Assembly: GCF_019720895.1 (NCBI RefSeq)
Contig: NZ_JAHKSH010000006.1
Location: 1 to 64,000 of the forward strand
Source of the DNA: Microbacterium salitolerans
GTDB taxonomy: Bacteria; Actinomycetota; Actinomycetes; Actinomycetales; Microbacteriaceae
Direction of reading: 5' to 3'
DNA: 64,000 nucleotides
Both the position numbers and the translations under genes were made by a program. The notes beneath the pieces are model-generated. The model saw only the letters and a list, made by a program, of their open reading frames with translations. It was not told the origin of the DNA and ran no database searches. Shown here in pieces: positions 54,565 to 61,793 of this stretch (the first letter of the stretch is position 1; every line of letters begins with the position of its first letter).

Positions 54565-55139
54565 GCGCGCGTCACCGCGTAGTCGCCGTCCGGCGCGGTC
54601 ATGACGAGGCCGGCCGCGACACGTACGCGGCGCGTTGCGAGACCTGCGGCGCGATCACGTTCGGCGGCTTCCCGACCCGGACTTCGGCGCGCGAAGCGCT
54701 CGCCGAGCACGAAGAAGCCCTCACCGCCGCGGCAACGGCAGATGAGGGCGAAGACCAGGACACCAACGCTCAAGAAGGGGAGCCGATCATGACCATGATC
54801 GCAGAGACCGAGGAAGACCGCGAGGCACGCTACGTCGCGGAGCATCCCGAGATCAGCGCGGCCGTGCCCAGCTGGGCCGATGAGCTCGAGGTCGATCTCG
54901 ACGACCCCGACGACGTCGCATTCATGGGCCGGCGCACGGTCGGCAGCATCGAGATCATCGCTTCCGGCGACCACACCCCGGAGGGCGCAGCGCTCGCGCC
55001 CGACGACGCATTCTCGCTGTGGCTCCCGGCGCACGAGCTCCACGAGAACACAGGGCGCGCTCTCGCCGCGCATGCCCGCCGCATCGCGGTCGACCTCATC
55101 ACCGCCGCGGCACTGCTCGACGAGAAGGCCGCAGCGTGA
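54561..55139 (+). CDS. Hypothetical protein of the element's early operon
   Basis: A 192-residue protein not recognised as a whole. The first about 55 residues hold RCETCGAITFGGFPTRTSAREALAEHE, a CxxC-containing knuckle seen in small actinophage proteins. An in-frame ATG at 54789 begins MTMIAETEEDREARYVAEHPE, and the region after it is acidic (LEVDLDDPDDVAFMG) and ends helical (GRALAAHARRIAVDLITAAALL). It may be two fused modules or contain an internal start. Overlaps of 4 bases at both ends show tight coupling. Confidence 0.65.
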   Translation: MSARHRVVAVRRGHDEAGRDTYAARCETCGAITFGGFPTRTSAREALAEHEEALTAAATADEGEDQDTNAQEGEPIMTMIAETEEDREARYVAEHPEISAAVPSWADELEVDLDDPDDVAFMGRRTVGSIEIIASGDHTPEGAALAPDDAFSLWLPAHELHENTGRALAAHARRIAVDLITAAALLDEKAAA

Positions 55140-55582
55140 GCGGCGGCGCGCGCCCGTGGCCGACGCTCCTCGACCGCGAGCAACACGGATGGCGGATCCA
55201 GGTCATCGCGCCGGAGGATCACCCCACGGCCGTCTACCTCGACCGTGTTGAGTACCCCGCGCCGGCGCTTGCCGAGATGTTCGGCACGCTCGTCCAGAAC
55301 TATGACCGCCGATTCGTGCGCTGCGTCCTGTTCCGAAACGCGACGCTCGAGCACGTCGCGTCGGGGATCCACTGGGTACAGCAGACCGCCGAGGGCGCAG
55401 CCGACGATCTCCCGATCTGGGAGCCGTACCCGCGACCGGACGGCACGCAAGCACGCAGAACACGGGCCGGGTATCGGATCGACGAACTCGCGGCATTCAA
55501 CGAGATCACGCGACACCTGAACATCGACACGACGCGCCACCTCGTGGCCGCCGGCGACGAGAAGCGGGAGGTCAGCGCATGA
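55136..55582 (+). CDS. Hypothetical protein of the element's early operon
   Basis: A 148-residue soluble protein with no motif I can name. It is mixed alpha/beta (GWRIQVIAPEDHPTAVYLDRVEYPAPALAEMFG, FVRCVLFRNATLEHVASGIHWVQQ). GTG 55136 overlaps the preceding stop by 4 bases and the frame continues in step with the operon, which supports it as a real gene. It comes directly before the replication initiator. Confidence 0.6.
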   Translation: MSGGARPWPTLLDREQHGWRIQVIAPEDHPTAVYLDRVEYPAPALAEMFGTLVQNYDRRFVRCVLFRNATLEHVASGIHWVQQTAEGAADDLPIWEPYPRPDGTQARRTRAGYRIDELAAFNEITRHLNIDTTRHLVAAGDEKREVSA

Positions 55583-55601
55583 CGACCGAGAGGGCATGGA
55601 C

Positions 55602-56339
55602 ATGATGGGCGCAGGACTCGCCAAGGCCGCTATCGCGGTCGCTGACGCGCTCGAGTTGCGTGAGCACGCCCCCGCACGCATCTACTTCGCGATGGCGCTG
55701 ACGGCGCTCGACAGAGACGCGCAGCCGACGTTCTACGGGGGTCGAGACGCACTCGTCGCGGCTCTGGCAGCGCGCCGTGACCGTGCCGGCTACGCCGCGG
55801 CCGAACGTGCCGTGCGCACTCTCGTCGGGCGCGGCCTGATCGATGTCGCGGCGAAAGGCGTGCCGGGGAGGCCGACACGGTACCGGATCCTCAATGGCCG
55901 GGGCGCGCCGCTGACTCCGAACACACCACGCTCAGCGTGGGGAGAATCCGAATCACCCCACGCTGAGCAGGGTGTGAATAACTCGGAACACCCCACGCTC
56001 AACGTGACAACACCCCACGCTGAGCGTGCCGAACACCCCACGCTCAACGTGGGGCAGAGGAATAGGGAGGAGAAGGAGGAGAGTCAGTCCTCTACAGAAC
56101 CTCACGACCGCGCGCGCGACGTCCGAAGATTCGACCGCTTCGACCTCACACGATTCAGGGCCGAGTCTCCCGACTTGCGCATGCTGAGCGACGAGACGCT
56201 GCGAAGGGTCGCGAACGAGACGCTCGGCCGAGCGCGCGGCGAGGTCCGAGACGAGACGGCCTACGTCCTCCGCGCGGCGAAGGATCCCGAGTGGATCTCG
56301 CACGCGATGAATCTCGAGTGGGATCGAGCCGTCGCATGA
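55602..56339 (+). CDS. Winged-helix replication initiator-like protein with internal iterons
   Basis: A 245-residue protein. Residues about 1-100 form a winged helix typical of plasmid and phage replication initiators: ELREHAPARIYFAMALTALDRDAQPTFYGGRDALVAAL, then AERAVRTLVGRGLIDVAAKGVPGRPTRYRIL. The middle (residues about 105-155) is encoded by five iteron-like DNA repeats and is probably a linker. The C-terminus (LRMLSDETLRRVANETLGRARGEVRDETAYVLRAAKDPEWI) is helical. GAGAGGG 7 bp before ATG 55602 favours it over 55596 or 55605. It probably binds its own coding sequence as origin. Confidence 0.75.
   Translation: MMGAGLAKAAIAVADALELREHAPARIYFAMALTALDRDAQPTFYGGRDALVAALAARRDRAGYAAAERAVRTLVGRGLIDVAAKGVPGRPTRYRILNGRGAPLTPNTPRSAWGESESPHAEQGVNNSEHPTLNVTTPHAERAEHPTLNVGQRNREEKEESQSSTEPHDRARDVRRFDRFDLTRFRAESPDLRMLSDETLRRVANETLGRARGEVRDETAYVLRAAKDPEWISHAMNLEWDRAVA
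55922..56054. repeat. Five iteron-like repeats inside the initiator gene
   Basis: The units match CACCCCACGCTCAACGTG with variants at 55922-55939, 55954-55968 (short), 55989-56006, 56011-56028 and 56034-56054. The first contains a perfect palindrome CCACGCT-C-AGCGTGG. Start-to-start spacing is 32, 35, 22 and 23 bp. Such iterons within an initiator gene mark candidate replication origins. Confidence 0.8.
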
Positions 56340-56587
56340 ACGCGTCGGAGGCATACGCCGACCTCGGCGGCGGGATCCCCCGCGAGGACACGACCGCGCG
56401 GGGAGTCCGTCGCGCGGACACCCTCACGCCGCCCCGCACGCCTCAGACGAGCGCACGCGGCCGTCTGGCGCACGTTCACCGCTTCGATGAACAGTCGGGC
56501 TGGTGCGACTGCGGAACGCGCGACACGGGCGAGCTCGCGGTCGGCTCGCCCGCATGGGCCGCAGCCGGACGGAAGGCCACACGATGA
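56336..56587 (+). CDS. Small hypothetical, actinophage-type (HRFDxxxGWCxCG motif)
   Basis: An 83-residue protein. The C-terminal part LAHVHRFDEQSGWCDCGTRDTGE is a pattern common in short actinobacteriophage proteins; the His and Cys-x-Cys may bind a metal. The N-terminal half is low complexity. ATG 56336 overlaps the initiator stop, and its own stop overlaps the WhiB start, so it is in the coupled operon. Function unknown. Confidence 0.7.
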   Translation: MNASEAYADLGGGIPREDTTARGVRRADTLTPPRTPQTSARGRLAHVHRFDEQSGWCDCGTRDTGELAVGSPAWAAAGRKATR

Positions 56588-56910
56588 GCGTTCTCCCGCC
56601 GGCGCGGATCCGGGATCGACTCGGCGAGGTGCACGCCGACCACGTCGAGTCGATCCCGCCCTCGCGCGCCGCGACCCGCGAACACCAGGCGCTGCAGCGC
56701 GTCCTCGACCAGCACGCCCCGGCGTGCCAGGGCGACGACCGGTTCACGGCCGACGCGCACACCCTCGCCCGTGGCGACGTCGCCGCGCTGCGCGCCATCT
56801 GCGGCACGTGCCCGGCGCTCGCCGAGTGCCGCGCCTATGCGGCCGCGTCGCGCCCCGCGGCGGGCGTGTGGGCCGGGACGTCGTACCCGAGGAAGGAAGC
56901 TCCCCAGTGA
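56584..56910 (+). CDS. WhiB-family iron-sulfur regulator
   Basis: A 108-residue WhiB-like protein. The four cluster cysteines are Cys48 (PACQGDDRF), Cys73 and Cys76 (ICGTCPA) and Cys82 (AECRAYA), in the CxnCx2Cx5C pattern. The GVWAG turn follows at 94-98 and a short basic tail ends the protein. WhiB proteins carry a 4Fe-4S cluster and bind the primary sigma factor. Phage-borne copies are known to alter host transcription. Here it sits in the element's operon with ATGA and GTGA overlaps. Confidence 0.9.
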   Translation: MSVLPPARIRDRLGEVHADHVESIPPSRAATREHQALQRVLDQHAPACQGDDRFTADAHTLARGDVAALRAICGTCPALAECRAYAAASRPAAGVWAGTSYPRKEAPQ

Positions 56911-57623
56911 CATCACGCGGATGCATTCGCGGCTGCGCCAGGCGCGGCGTGCACTTCGCCACCTGCCCCGCGTACGGCGCGGACGACCCCGACGGCACGT
57001 GCACCGGGTGCGCTCCCGTCGACGCCCGCGACGGCGCCCTCGTCTGCCACCGCTGCTACGGCAAACTGCGCCGCCGCCTCGAGACCGCGCCCGAGATCGC
57101 CGCGCACCTGCGACGCCTCGCCCGCACCGGCGGGAGCGCCAAGCGCTACGACCGCGAGTCCCACGGCCGCATGCCGCGCCGCATGGCGCCCGTCGACCCC
57201 GACGTGCTCGACGCGCTGCGCGACGTGCTCGACACGCTCAACGCGACCGCCACCGCCGATGCCACGCCCGACGAGGTGCACGAGATCGCGCTCGGCGCGG
57301 CCGGCGCGGTCCTCGCCGACTACGACGCCATCGTCAACGACGCCGGCGCGTTCGCGACCTGGTGGCAAGTCACGATGCCCACGCAGCTCCCCGACTGGCC
57401 GGAGTTCTGGACCATCGCCCGAGCGTTCGCGCGATGGCCGCTCGAGGACCGCAGCGGATGGGCCGCGCTCCCGTGCCCCGGCTGCGACCTGCGCATGCTC
57501 CGACGCATCCCGCCCGCCCGCGCTGGCGTGCCCGAGTGGTACGTGTGCAGCTCGTGCGAGTGGGAACGCAACGACACCGACGACGACGGACTGTGGGCGC
57601 TCGTGATCGCCGACGCCGCCTGA
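56907..57623 (+). CDS. Hypothetical protein with N- and C-terminal zinc-ribbon-like cysteines
   Basis: A 238-residue protein of unknown function. The N-terminus has seven cysteines (residues 6, 10, 20, 32, 35, 47, 50; for example CTGC and CHRCYGKL) and the C-terminus has PCPGCDLRM and CSSCEWE, each a likely zinc ribbon. The middle is helical with an Asp-rich LDALRDVLDTLNATATAD stretch. GTG 56907 overlaps the WhiB stop. Similar Cys-rich proteins occur in actinophages; nucleic-acid binding is plausible. Confidence 0.7.
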   Translation: MTSRGCIRGCARRGVHFATCPAYGADDPDGTCTGCAPVDARDGALVCHRCYGKLRRRLETAPEIAAHLRRLARTGGSAKRYDRESHGRMPRRMAPVDPDVLDALRDVLDTLNATATADATPDEVHEIALGAAGAVLADYDAIVNDAGAFATWWQVTMPTQLPDWPEFWTIARAFARWPLEDRSGWAALPCPGCDLRMLRRIPPARAGVPEWYVCSSCEWERNDTDDDGLWALVIADAA

Positions 57624-57638
57624 CAGGAAGGAACCGAC

Positions 57639-57893
57639 ATGACGACGACCGATGTGAAGAGCCTCACGGGGCAGCTCGTCCTCGCGATCGACGCGAAGGA
57701 CGAGCCGGAAGCGCGGCATGTCCTCGCGCACTTCGACGATGACCCGACGGCGACGTTCGCCCTGATCATGGCGCTCGTGGGCACGGCGACCGAGTGCATG
57801 AAGACCATCGCGGGCGAACGCTGGCGCGAGGCGCTGCAGCTCGCCCTGCTCGACGGATCCCTCGACGAGAAGACAACCGATGCCGCGGAGTGA
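57639..57893 (+). CDS. Hypothetical small helical protein
   Basis: An 84-residue acidic protein (LTGQLVLAIDAKDEPEARHVLAHFDDDPTATF-type start, LALLDGSLDEKTTDAAE end) without known motifs. AGGAAGG lies 8 bp before ATG 57639. The position in the operon and the clear ribosome binding site support it. Confidence 0.65.
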   Translation: MTTTDVKSLTGQLVLAIDAKDEPEARHVLAHFDDDPTATFALIMALVGTATECMKTIAGERWREALQLALLDGSLDEKTTDAAE

Positions 57894-58233
57894 CAACCCG
57901 TTCGACAAGCCCCTGCCCCCGCACCCGTTCGACTCGCGCACGACGTCGCCCGCGGAGCGCCTGCGCGGCCCGGACGGATTCCTCGCCGCCAGCGACGAGG
58001 TCGCCTATCTCGCCTCGACGCGAGTTTCGGCAGAACGCGACGACGGCCCGGTAGAATCGAGACAGCAAGTTGACGGCGCTGTAGTCGCCCCGCACGAACC
58101 GGCCAAGGTCTCGCACCGAGGAGCCCATGCGGACGGGGTCGGCAGGAATCAGTCGCAGAGTCAAGACCGAGGAGCCCGCCGGGGCCAAGGTCGAGGAACT
58201 CTTTCGGACACGAGCGAACACAGACGAGGGTGA
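57880..58233 (+). CDS. Doubtful hypothetical ORF
   Basis: A 117-residue frame starting 14 bp inside the previous gene. The first about 50 residues (RSDNPFDKPLPPHPFDSRTTSPAERLRG) look like a coding operon member. The remainder (from about residue 55) is Gln/Arg-rich and runs through a region with short repeats, so it may be read-through of a frame that is no longer selected or a truncated gene. Kept as a weak call. Confidence 0.35.
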   Translation: MPRSDNPFDKPLPPHPFDSRTTSPAERLRGPDGFLAASDEVAYLASTRVSAERDDGPVESRQQVDGAVVAPHEPAKVSHRGAHADGVGRNQSQSQDRGARRGQGRGTLSDTSEHRRG

Positions 58234-58359
58234 ACCCCTCTCCGGTCAGTGCGTCAGCGCACGCGGAGAGCACATAGCCCGACGACCTGTGATCCACCGC
58301 CATTGGCGCGCATCCGCCCATTCTCGGGCCGCGCCACAGATCCAGAAAGCAGAACCATC
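58040..58359 (+). other. Leader region of the capsid gene with short repeats
   Basis: The about 300 bp before the capsid start hold a possible -10 (TAGAAT, 58052-58057), the 12-bp repeat ACCGAGGAGCCC at 58115 and 58166, and GGCCAAGGTC at 58101 and 58183. No convincing gene fits beyond the doubtful frame ending at 58233. It may be a long 5' leader or a packaging or regulatory site. Confidence 0.4.
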
Positions 58360-59565
58360 ATGGAATCCAACGAGACCATGCATCGCGAACTGAAGGCAGC
58401 TCGCGCGATCGCCGAGAAGGCCGAGAGCGAAAACCGAGACCTCACGCCCGACGAAGTCGAGCAGGCCACAACCCACCTCAAGGCGTACGAATCGGCGAAG
58501 ACCAGCCTCACGGCGACGCCGGGACAGAACTTCATCCGCGAAGACAGCGAGACCGGCCGAGCTCTGAAGAGCATCGGCATCAACCCCTGGTCGAACCCGG
58601 ACGACGCAATGTCGCCGCGCGCCAAGGGCGCCAAGCGCACGAAGCGCTCGGCAATGTGGTCCAAGGGAGTCGCCGACCGCATCGACTCGATGTCGCAGAA
58701 GATCGTCGGCGACACGGTCGGCATGAAGGCGCTCGTCTCCGGATCGATCTCGGTCCCGAGCGCGCTCGACCAGGGGCAGCCCGTCACGATCGACACCGTG
58801 CAGACGACCGTGCTCGACCTCATCGCTCGCGGCGAGCCCGACGGCAACCGGCAGGGCAACGAGTTCCAGTACGTCCGCCAGACCGCACGCGACAGCCAGG
58901 CCGGCGCGGTCGCCGACCTCGACCCCAAGCCGACGTCGACGTACACGTTCGGCGAGGTCAAGGATCACTTCCGCGTCTACGCGAACAAGACCGAGGATCT
59001 GCCCTACCGCTACCTCTCGGATCACGCGACGCTGACCGACGTCATCCGCGAACAGCTCGCCGAGGACACGCTCCTCGCGATCGAGGAAGACGCGCTGTCG
59101 GGCGCCGGTACCGGCGAGGAGCTGACCGGCATCCTCAACACGTCCGGAATCCAGGCGCAGCCGTTCGACACCGACCGGCTCACGACGCTCAGCAACGCGA
59201 AGTACAAGCTCCTCGGCCAGGAACTCGCCTTCGACGGCTGGGTACTGAACCCGACCGACCTCCAGGCGCTCGAGCTGCTCCGCGAGGGCGGCACCACGGG
59301 TCCGTTCCTGTTCAAGTCCCGCGCCGAGATCGCCGCGTTCCTCGGCGCACCCATCGCCCTCTCGCAGGGGATCCCGGCCGGAACGGCGCTCGTCGGCAAC
59401 TTCGAACAGGGCGCCGACCTCATCCCGAAGGGCGACGACGAGCTCGTGGTCGACACGAAGAAGCGCACCGACAACAACACGTTCCTGCTGATGTACGAGG
59501 GCAGCTACGGCTTCCGCGTCAAGAAGCCCGTCAGCTTCGTCGAGGTCACTCTCACGGGAGCGTAA
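58360..59565 (+). CDS. HK97-type phage major capsid protein
   Basis: A 401-residue HK97-fold capsid protein. Residues about 1-50 (MHRELKAARAIAEKAESENRDLTPDEVEQATTHLKAYE-type) are a helical delta/scaffold domain with the common ENRDLTPDE motif. The shell domain follows (SGSISVPSALDQG, FQYVRQTARDSQAGAVADLDPKP, ATLTDVIREQLAEDTLLAIEEDALSGAG, DGWVLNPTDLQALELL and the end YEGSYGFRVKKPVSFVEVTL). ATG 58360 gives the domain in full. It is the only structural gene in the element. Protease and portal must come from elsewhere if capsids form. A 17-bp hairpin follows. Confidence 0.92.
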   Translation: MESNETMHRELKAARAIAEKAESENRDLTPDEVEQATTHLKAYESAKTSLTATPGQNFIREDSETGRALKSIGINPWSNPDDAMSPRAKGAKRTKRSAMWSKGVADRIDSMSQKIVGDTVGMKALVSGSISVPSALDQGQPVTIDTVQTTVLDLIARGEPDGNRQGNEFQYVRQTARDSQAGAVADLDPKPTSTYTFGEVKDHFRVYANKTEDLPYRYLSDHATLTDVIREQLAEDTLLAIEEDALSGAGTGEELTGILNTSGIQAQPFDTDRLTTLSNAKYKLLGQELAFDGWVLNPTDLQALELLREGGTTGPFLFKSRAEIAAFLGAPIALSQGIPAGTALVGNFEQGADLIPKGDDELVVDTKKRTDNNTFLLMYEGSYGFRVKKPVSFVEVTLTGA

Positions 59566-59632
59566 CCAGACCACCGTGCCTCTTCTTGAGCGGGGCACGG
59601 CGGGACGCGTGAATCAGGGAGCACGCGCCACA

Positions 59633-59680
59633 GAGGCGTCACCTGCGAGTCTTCTTCTCCTGGCTCGCAGGTGACGCCTC
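59633..59680. terminator. 17-bp perfect inverted repeat overlapping convergent gene end
   Basis: GAGGCGTCACCTGCGAG (59633-59649) pairs perfectly with 59664-59680 around a 14-base pyrimidine-rich loop. It lies 68 bp after the capsid stop, and the minus-strand gene ending at 59639 uses it as its last codons. It probably ends transcription both ways. Confidence 0.85.
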
Positions 59681-60136
59681 GCCCTCTGCGTGAGACATCC
59701 GGGTCAACTCGACGTCGATCTTCCTGAACACGCGCTTCGACCACTTCCTGCCGCGCGCCCATGAATCGAGTTCGTCGTAGACCGCGTCGGCGAGCCCGAA
59801 GTACTCCTCAGGCATTGGCTTCTGCTCGAGCTCATACCTCGCGCGCATCGAGTAGATCTTCGCCAGCACGTTCCGCAACCGGCGCTCAACCTTACGGAAC
59901 GAGCCACGGTGTACCACGTCCACCGCATACGGCACACGCGGAACATTGGGAGGACGATCCAATTTGCCGTCGAGACTCTCGATCACCTTCTCGTCGACGA
60001 TCTTCTCGACCCACTCGGCGCGCTCACCCAGACGAGCGCGGCGCTCGTTCCACGCTTGAAGCCCGATCGTGGCACCGAACGACAACAGACCACCAATGAC
60101 GGCGCCCACGAGAGCAGCGATGACTTCCTCCGACAT
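59639..60136 (-). CDS. Hypothetical single-span membrane protein
   Basis: A 165-residue protein. Residues about 5-27 (VIAALVGAVIGGLLSFGATIGLQAW) form a membrane anchor, followed by a basic and helical cytoplasmic domain (RARLGERAEWVEKIVDEKVIESL, RKVERRLRNVLAKIYSMRARYELEQ). There is no recognised motif. It faces the capsid gene and lies apart from the operon as an independent cargo gene. Superinfection exclusion by a membrane protein is conceivable but unsupported. Confidence 0.7.
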   Translation of the reverse strand: MSEEVIAALVGAVIGGLLSFGATIGLQAWNERRARLGERAEWVEKIVDEKVIESLDGKLDRPPNVPRVPYAVDVVHRGSFRKVERRLRNVLAKIYSMRARYELEQKPMPEEYFGLADAVYDELDSWARGRKWSKRVFRKIDVELTRMSHAEGEASPASQEKKTRR

Positions 60137-60520
60137 GCGGCAACCGTAGCCGGTGCAGCACCCGTCCTACGGGTAGGGGCGTTCGGATTGCTGGCGCCGT
60201 ACCCCAGAGCAGTGCGCCGGTAGTGATCTGTCCCCCTCCGGACACCAATGTCCCACCTTCGATGTCCCACCTGTCCCACGTCCTGTGGTCGGGGATCCGC
60301 ACCGTCGCGCGGATCCCCGACCACACGGCGTGACGCGACGCGTGACGAAGTGGGACAGGTGGGACAGAGTGGGGCAAGGCGAGGCAAGCAACTGCACGAC
60401 GTGCTTCATTGCCCGGTGGACAACACCTCGCTCAGCTCCTAGAGTGACAACCAGGGTTACACTTAATCTGCAAGCGCGATGTCTACTGTCGCTGCAATGT
60501 CTCACTAGAACGAGGAACTC
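60137..60520. repeat. Gene-free stretch with nested inverted repeats
   Basis: A 17-bp perfect inverted repeat (TGTGGTCGGGGATCCGC at 60284-60300, partner 60309-60325) is nested inside an outer 15-bp perfect one (TCCCACCTGTCCCAC at 60265-60279, partner 60350-60364). Further TGTCCCAC copies lie at 60250 and GTGGGACA copies near 60358-60368. No gene is seen in the 384 bp. It could be an origin, packaging signal or strong terminator. Confidence 0.8.
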
Positions 60521-60955
60521 ATGCCAACGCAAACGTTGTCGCGTGCTGACCAAGTGGTCATCCAACAGCAGGCCTCTGGAGTCGTGGAGGGCGTCCGAGA
60601 CCACCAGGGCGTCGATGTCGAGGTGGTCGTCGACGGGCACCGCATCCGCGCCGGCCACGATCTGTCCCAGTTCATCGTGAGCATAATCGATCAGCTCTCA
60701 GATGGGGCGACAATCGGAACGGTCTCACTCCCCAAGGAGTTGACGACCACCACGGCCGCGCAGCAGCTCGGAATCTCCCGTCCAACCCTCATGAAGCTTG
60801 TAAAGAGCGGCGAGCTCCCCTCGCACAGGGTCGGCACTCACACCCGCATCTTGACGAGCGACCTCTACGCATACCGCGACGCCAAGCTCACCGCCAGCCG
60901 ACAGGCGTTCGAAGAGTTGCAGCAACTCGAGATCGACCACGGCATCACCGACTGA
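60521..60955 (+). CDS. Excisionase-type HTH protein, putative antitoxin
   Basis: A 144-residue protein. The C-terminal half is an excisionase/HTH_17 fold: TTTTAAQQLGISRPTLMKLVKSGELPSHRVGTHTRILTSDL-type region (residues about 75-120). The N-terminal half (IQQQASGVVEGVRDHQGVDVEVVVDG) is a separate mixed domain. It is followed 7 bp later by a PIN-domain gene, the usual order of an antitoxin-toxin pair. The operon's promoter lies in the 60380-60520 gap. Antitoxin function is inferred from this pairing. Confidence 0.78.
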   Translation: MPTQTLSRADQVVIQQQASGVVEGVRDHQGVDVEVVVDGHRIRAGHDLSQFIVSIIDQLSDGATIGTVSLPKELTTTTAAQQLGISRPTLMKLVKSGELPSHRVGTHTRILTSDLYAYRDAKLTASRQAFEELQQLEIDHGITD

Positions 60956-60962
60956 GGCCGCT

Positions 60963-61598
60963 GTGACATTCCCAGTTGTGGTCGTCGACGCGAACGTCTT
61001 GTTCTCGCGCACGCTACGTTCGTGGTTCTTCAACCTTGCAACGCAGGGATCCCCACCATCGTTCTCACTGGTCTCAACGGAGGACATCAACGCCGAGGCA
61101 ATCGCCCGCATCAGGGATCGATACCCCGACCTCGATGGTGGGGTGATCACGAAGATCGCTAGGCAGCTGCGCGAGGTGTGCACGATTCAGGAGGACTTTG
61201 ATGGGAGCCTGCGGTTCCCGGGAGACGACGTAAACGACTCTCATGTGCACTCAGCAGCAGTCGAGGCTCGGGCTGGCTACCTGGTGACGGCAGACACCGG
61301 CTTCCACACGATCGAGGACGCCGACGCTCTCCCGTACGAGGTATACACCCCCGATGATTTCCTGATGCTCGCCAACGAACAGTCCCGAGAGCGAGTTCTG
61401 ATGGCGACCCGGGAGAATCTGAAGTTCTACCAGAAAGCCCTGAACAGTTCCGCTGACACGAAACCACTCGCCGACGCCCTGAAGGCTTCAGGCTGCCCAA
61501 AATTTGCCGAGGTCGTGACAGAGAACCTGATCCTCCTTAGTGGAGCCTCGAGGCGCGAAGCGCGAGACAAGATGCTGCAGATCGAGGGAGTGCGGTAG
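60963..61598 (+). CDS. PIN-domain ribonuclease, putative toxin
   Basis: A 211-residue protein with a PIN fold at residues about 5-120. Acidic residues are Asp9 in VVVDANVLFS, Glu40/Glu45, Asp92 in NDSHVHSAA and Asp111 in LVTADTGF, forming the metal-binding site. A helical C-terminal extension of about 80 residues follows (KFYQKALNSSADTKPLADALKASG). GTG 60963 starts 7 bp after the HTH gene. PIN toxins cleave tRNA or other RNA; in this pairing it may be an addiction or anti-phage module of the element. It is the last gene before attR. Confidence 0.85.
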   Translation: MTFPVVVVDANVLFSRTLRSWFFNLATQGSPPSFSLVSTEDINAEAIARIRDRYPDLDGGVITKIARQLREVCTIQEDFDGSLRFPGDDVNDSHVHSAAVEARAGYLVTADTGFHTIEDADALPYEVYTPDDFLMLANEQSRERVLMATRENLKFYQKALNSSADTKPLADALKASGCPKFAEVVTENLILLSGASRREARDKMLQIEGVR

Positions 61599-61669
61599 CC
61601 GACAGGAAACACCCCGGAGGGCGGCCGCAGGTGACCAGTGCTCCACCCCGCCTCCCGGGGCAGATACGG

Positions 61670-61690
61670 GTCCGCGCTGAGTCCGCAGAA
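61670..61690. repeat. Arm-type integrase site, right copy
   Basis: It matches 52613-52633 at 20 of 21 positions (GTCCGCGCTGAGTCCGCAGA and one more A). It lies 103 bp inside attR in the same orientation as the left copy. The 61599-61793 stretch around it holds no convincing gene. Confidence 0.6.
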
Positions 61691-61793
61691 GTGTCAACTC
61701 TGCCCATCGCCAGACGGGCACACCTGGAGGATTAATGCCCGATCAGACGGTAAACAACCACAAGTCGCAACAGCCCCCGGTTCTCGGGCATCT

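Noticed and set aside
55922-56054. Repeat cluster considered as a CRISPR array
   Set aside because: The units are short, partly degenerate, unevenly spaced by a few bases and lie in a coding frame; no cas genes are present.
58127-58393. 88-codon frame before the capsid gene
   Set aside because: It overlaps the capsid start in another frame, covers repeats, and has no good ribosome site spacing or known motif.
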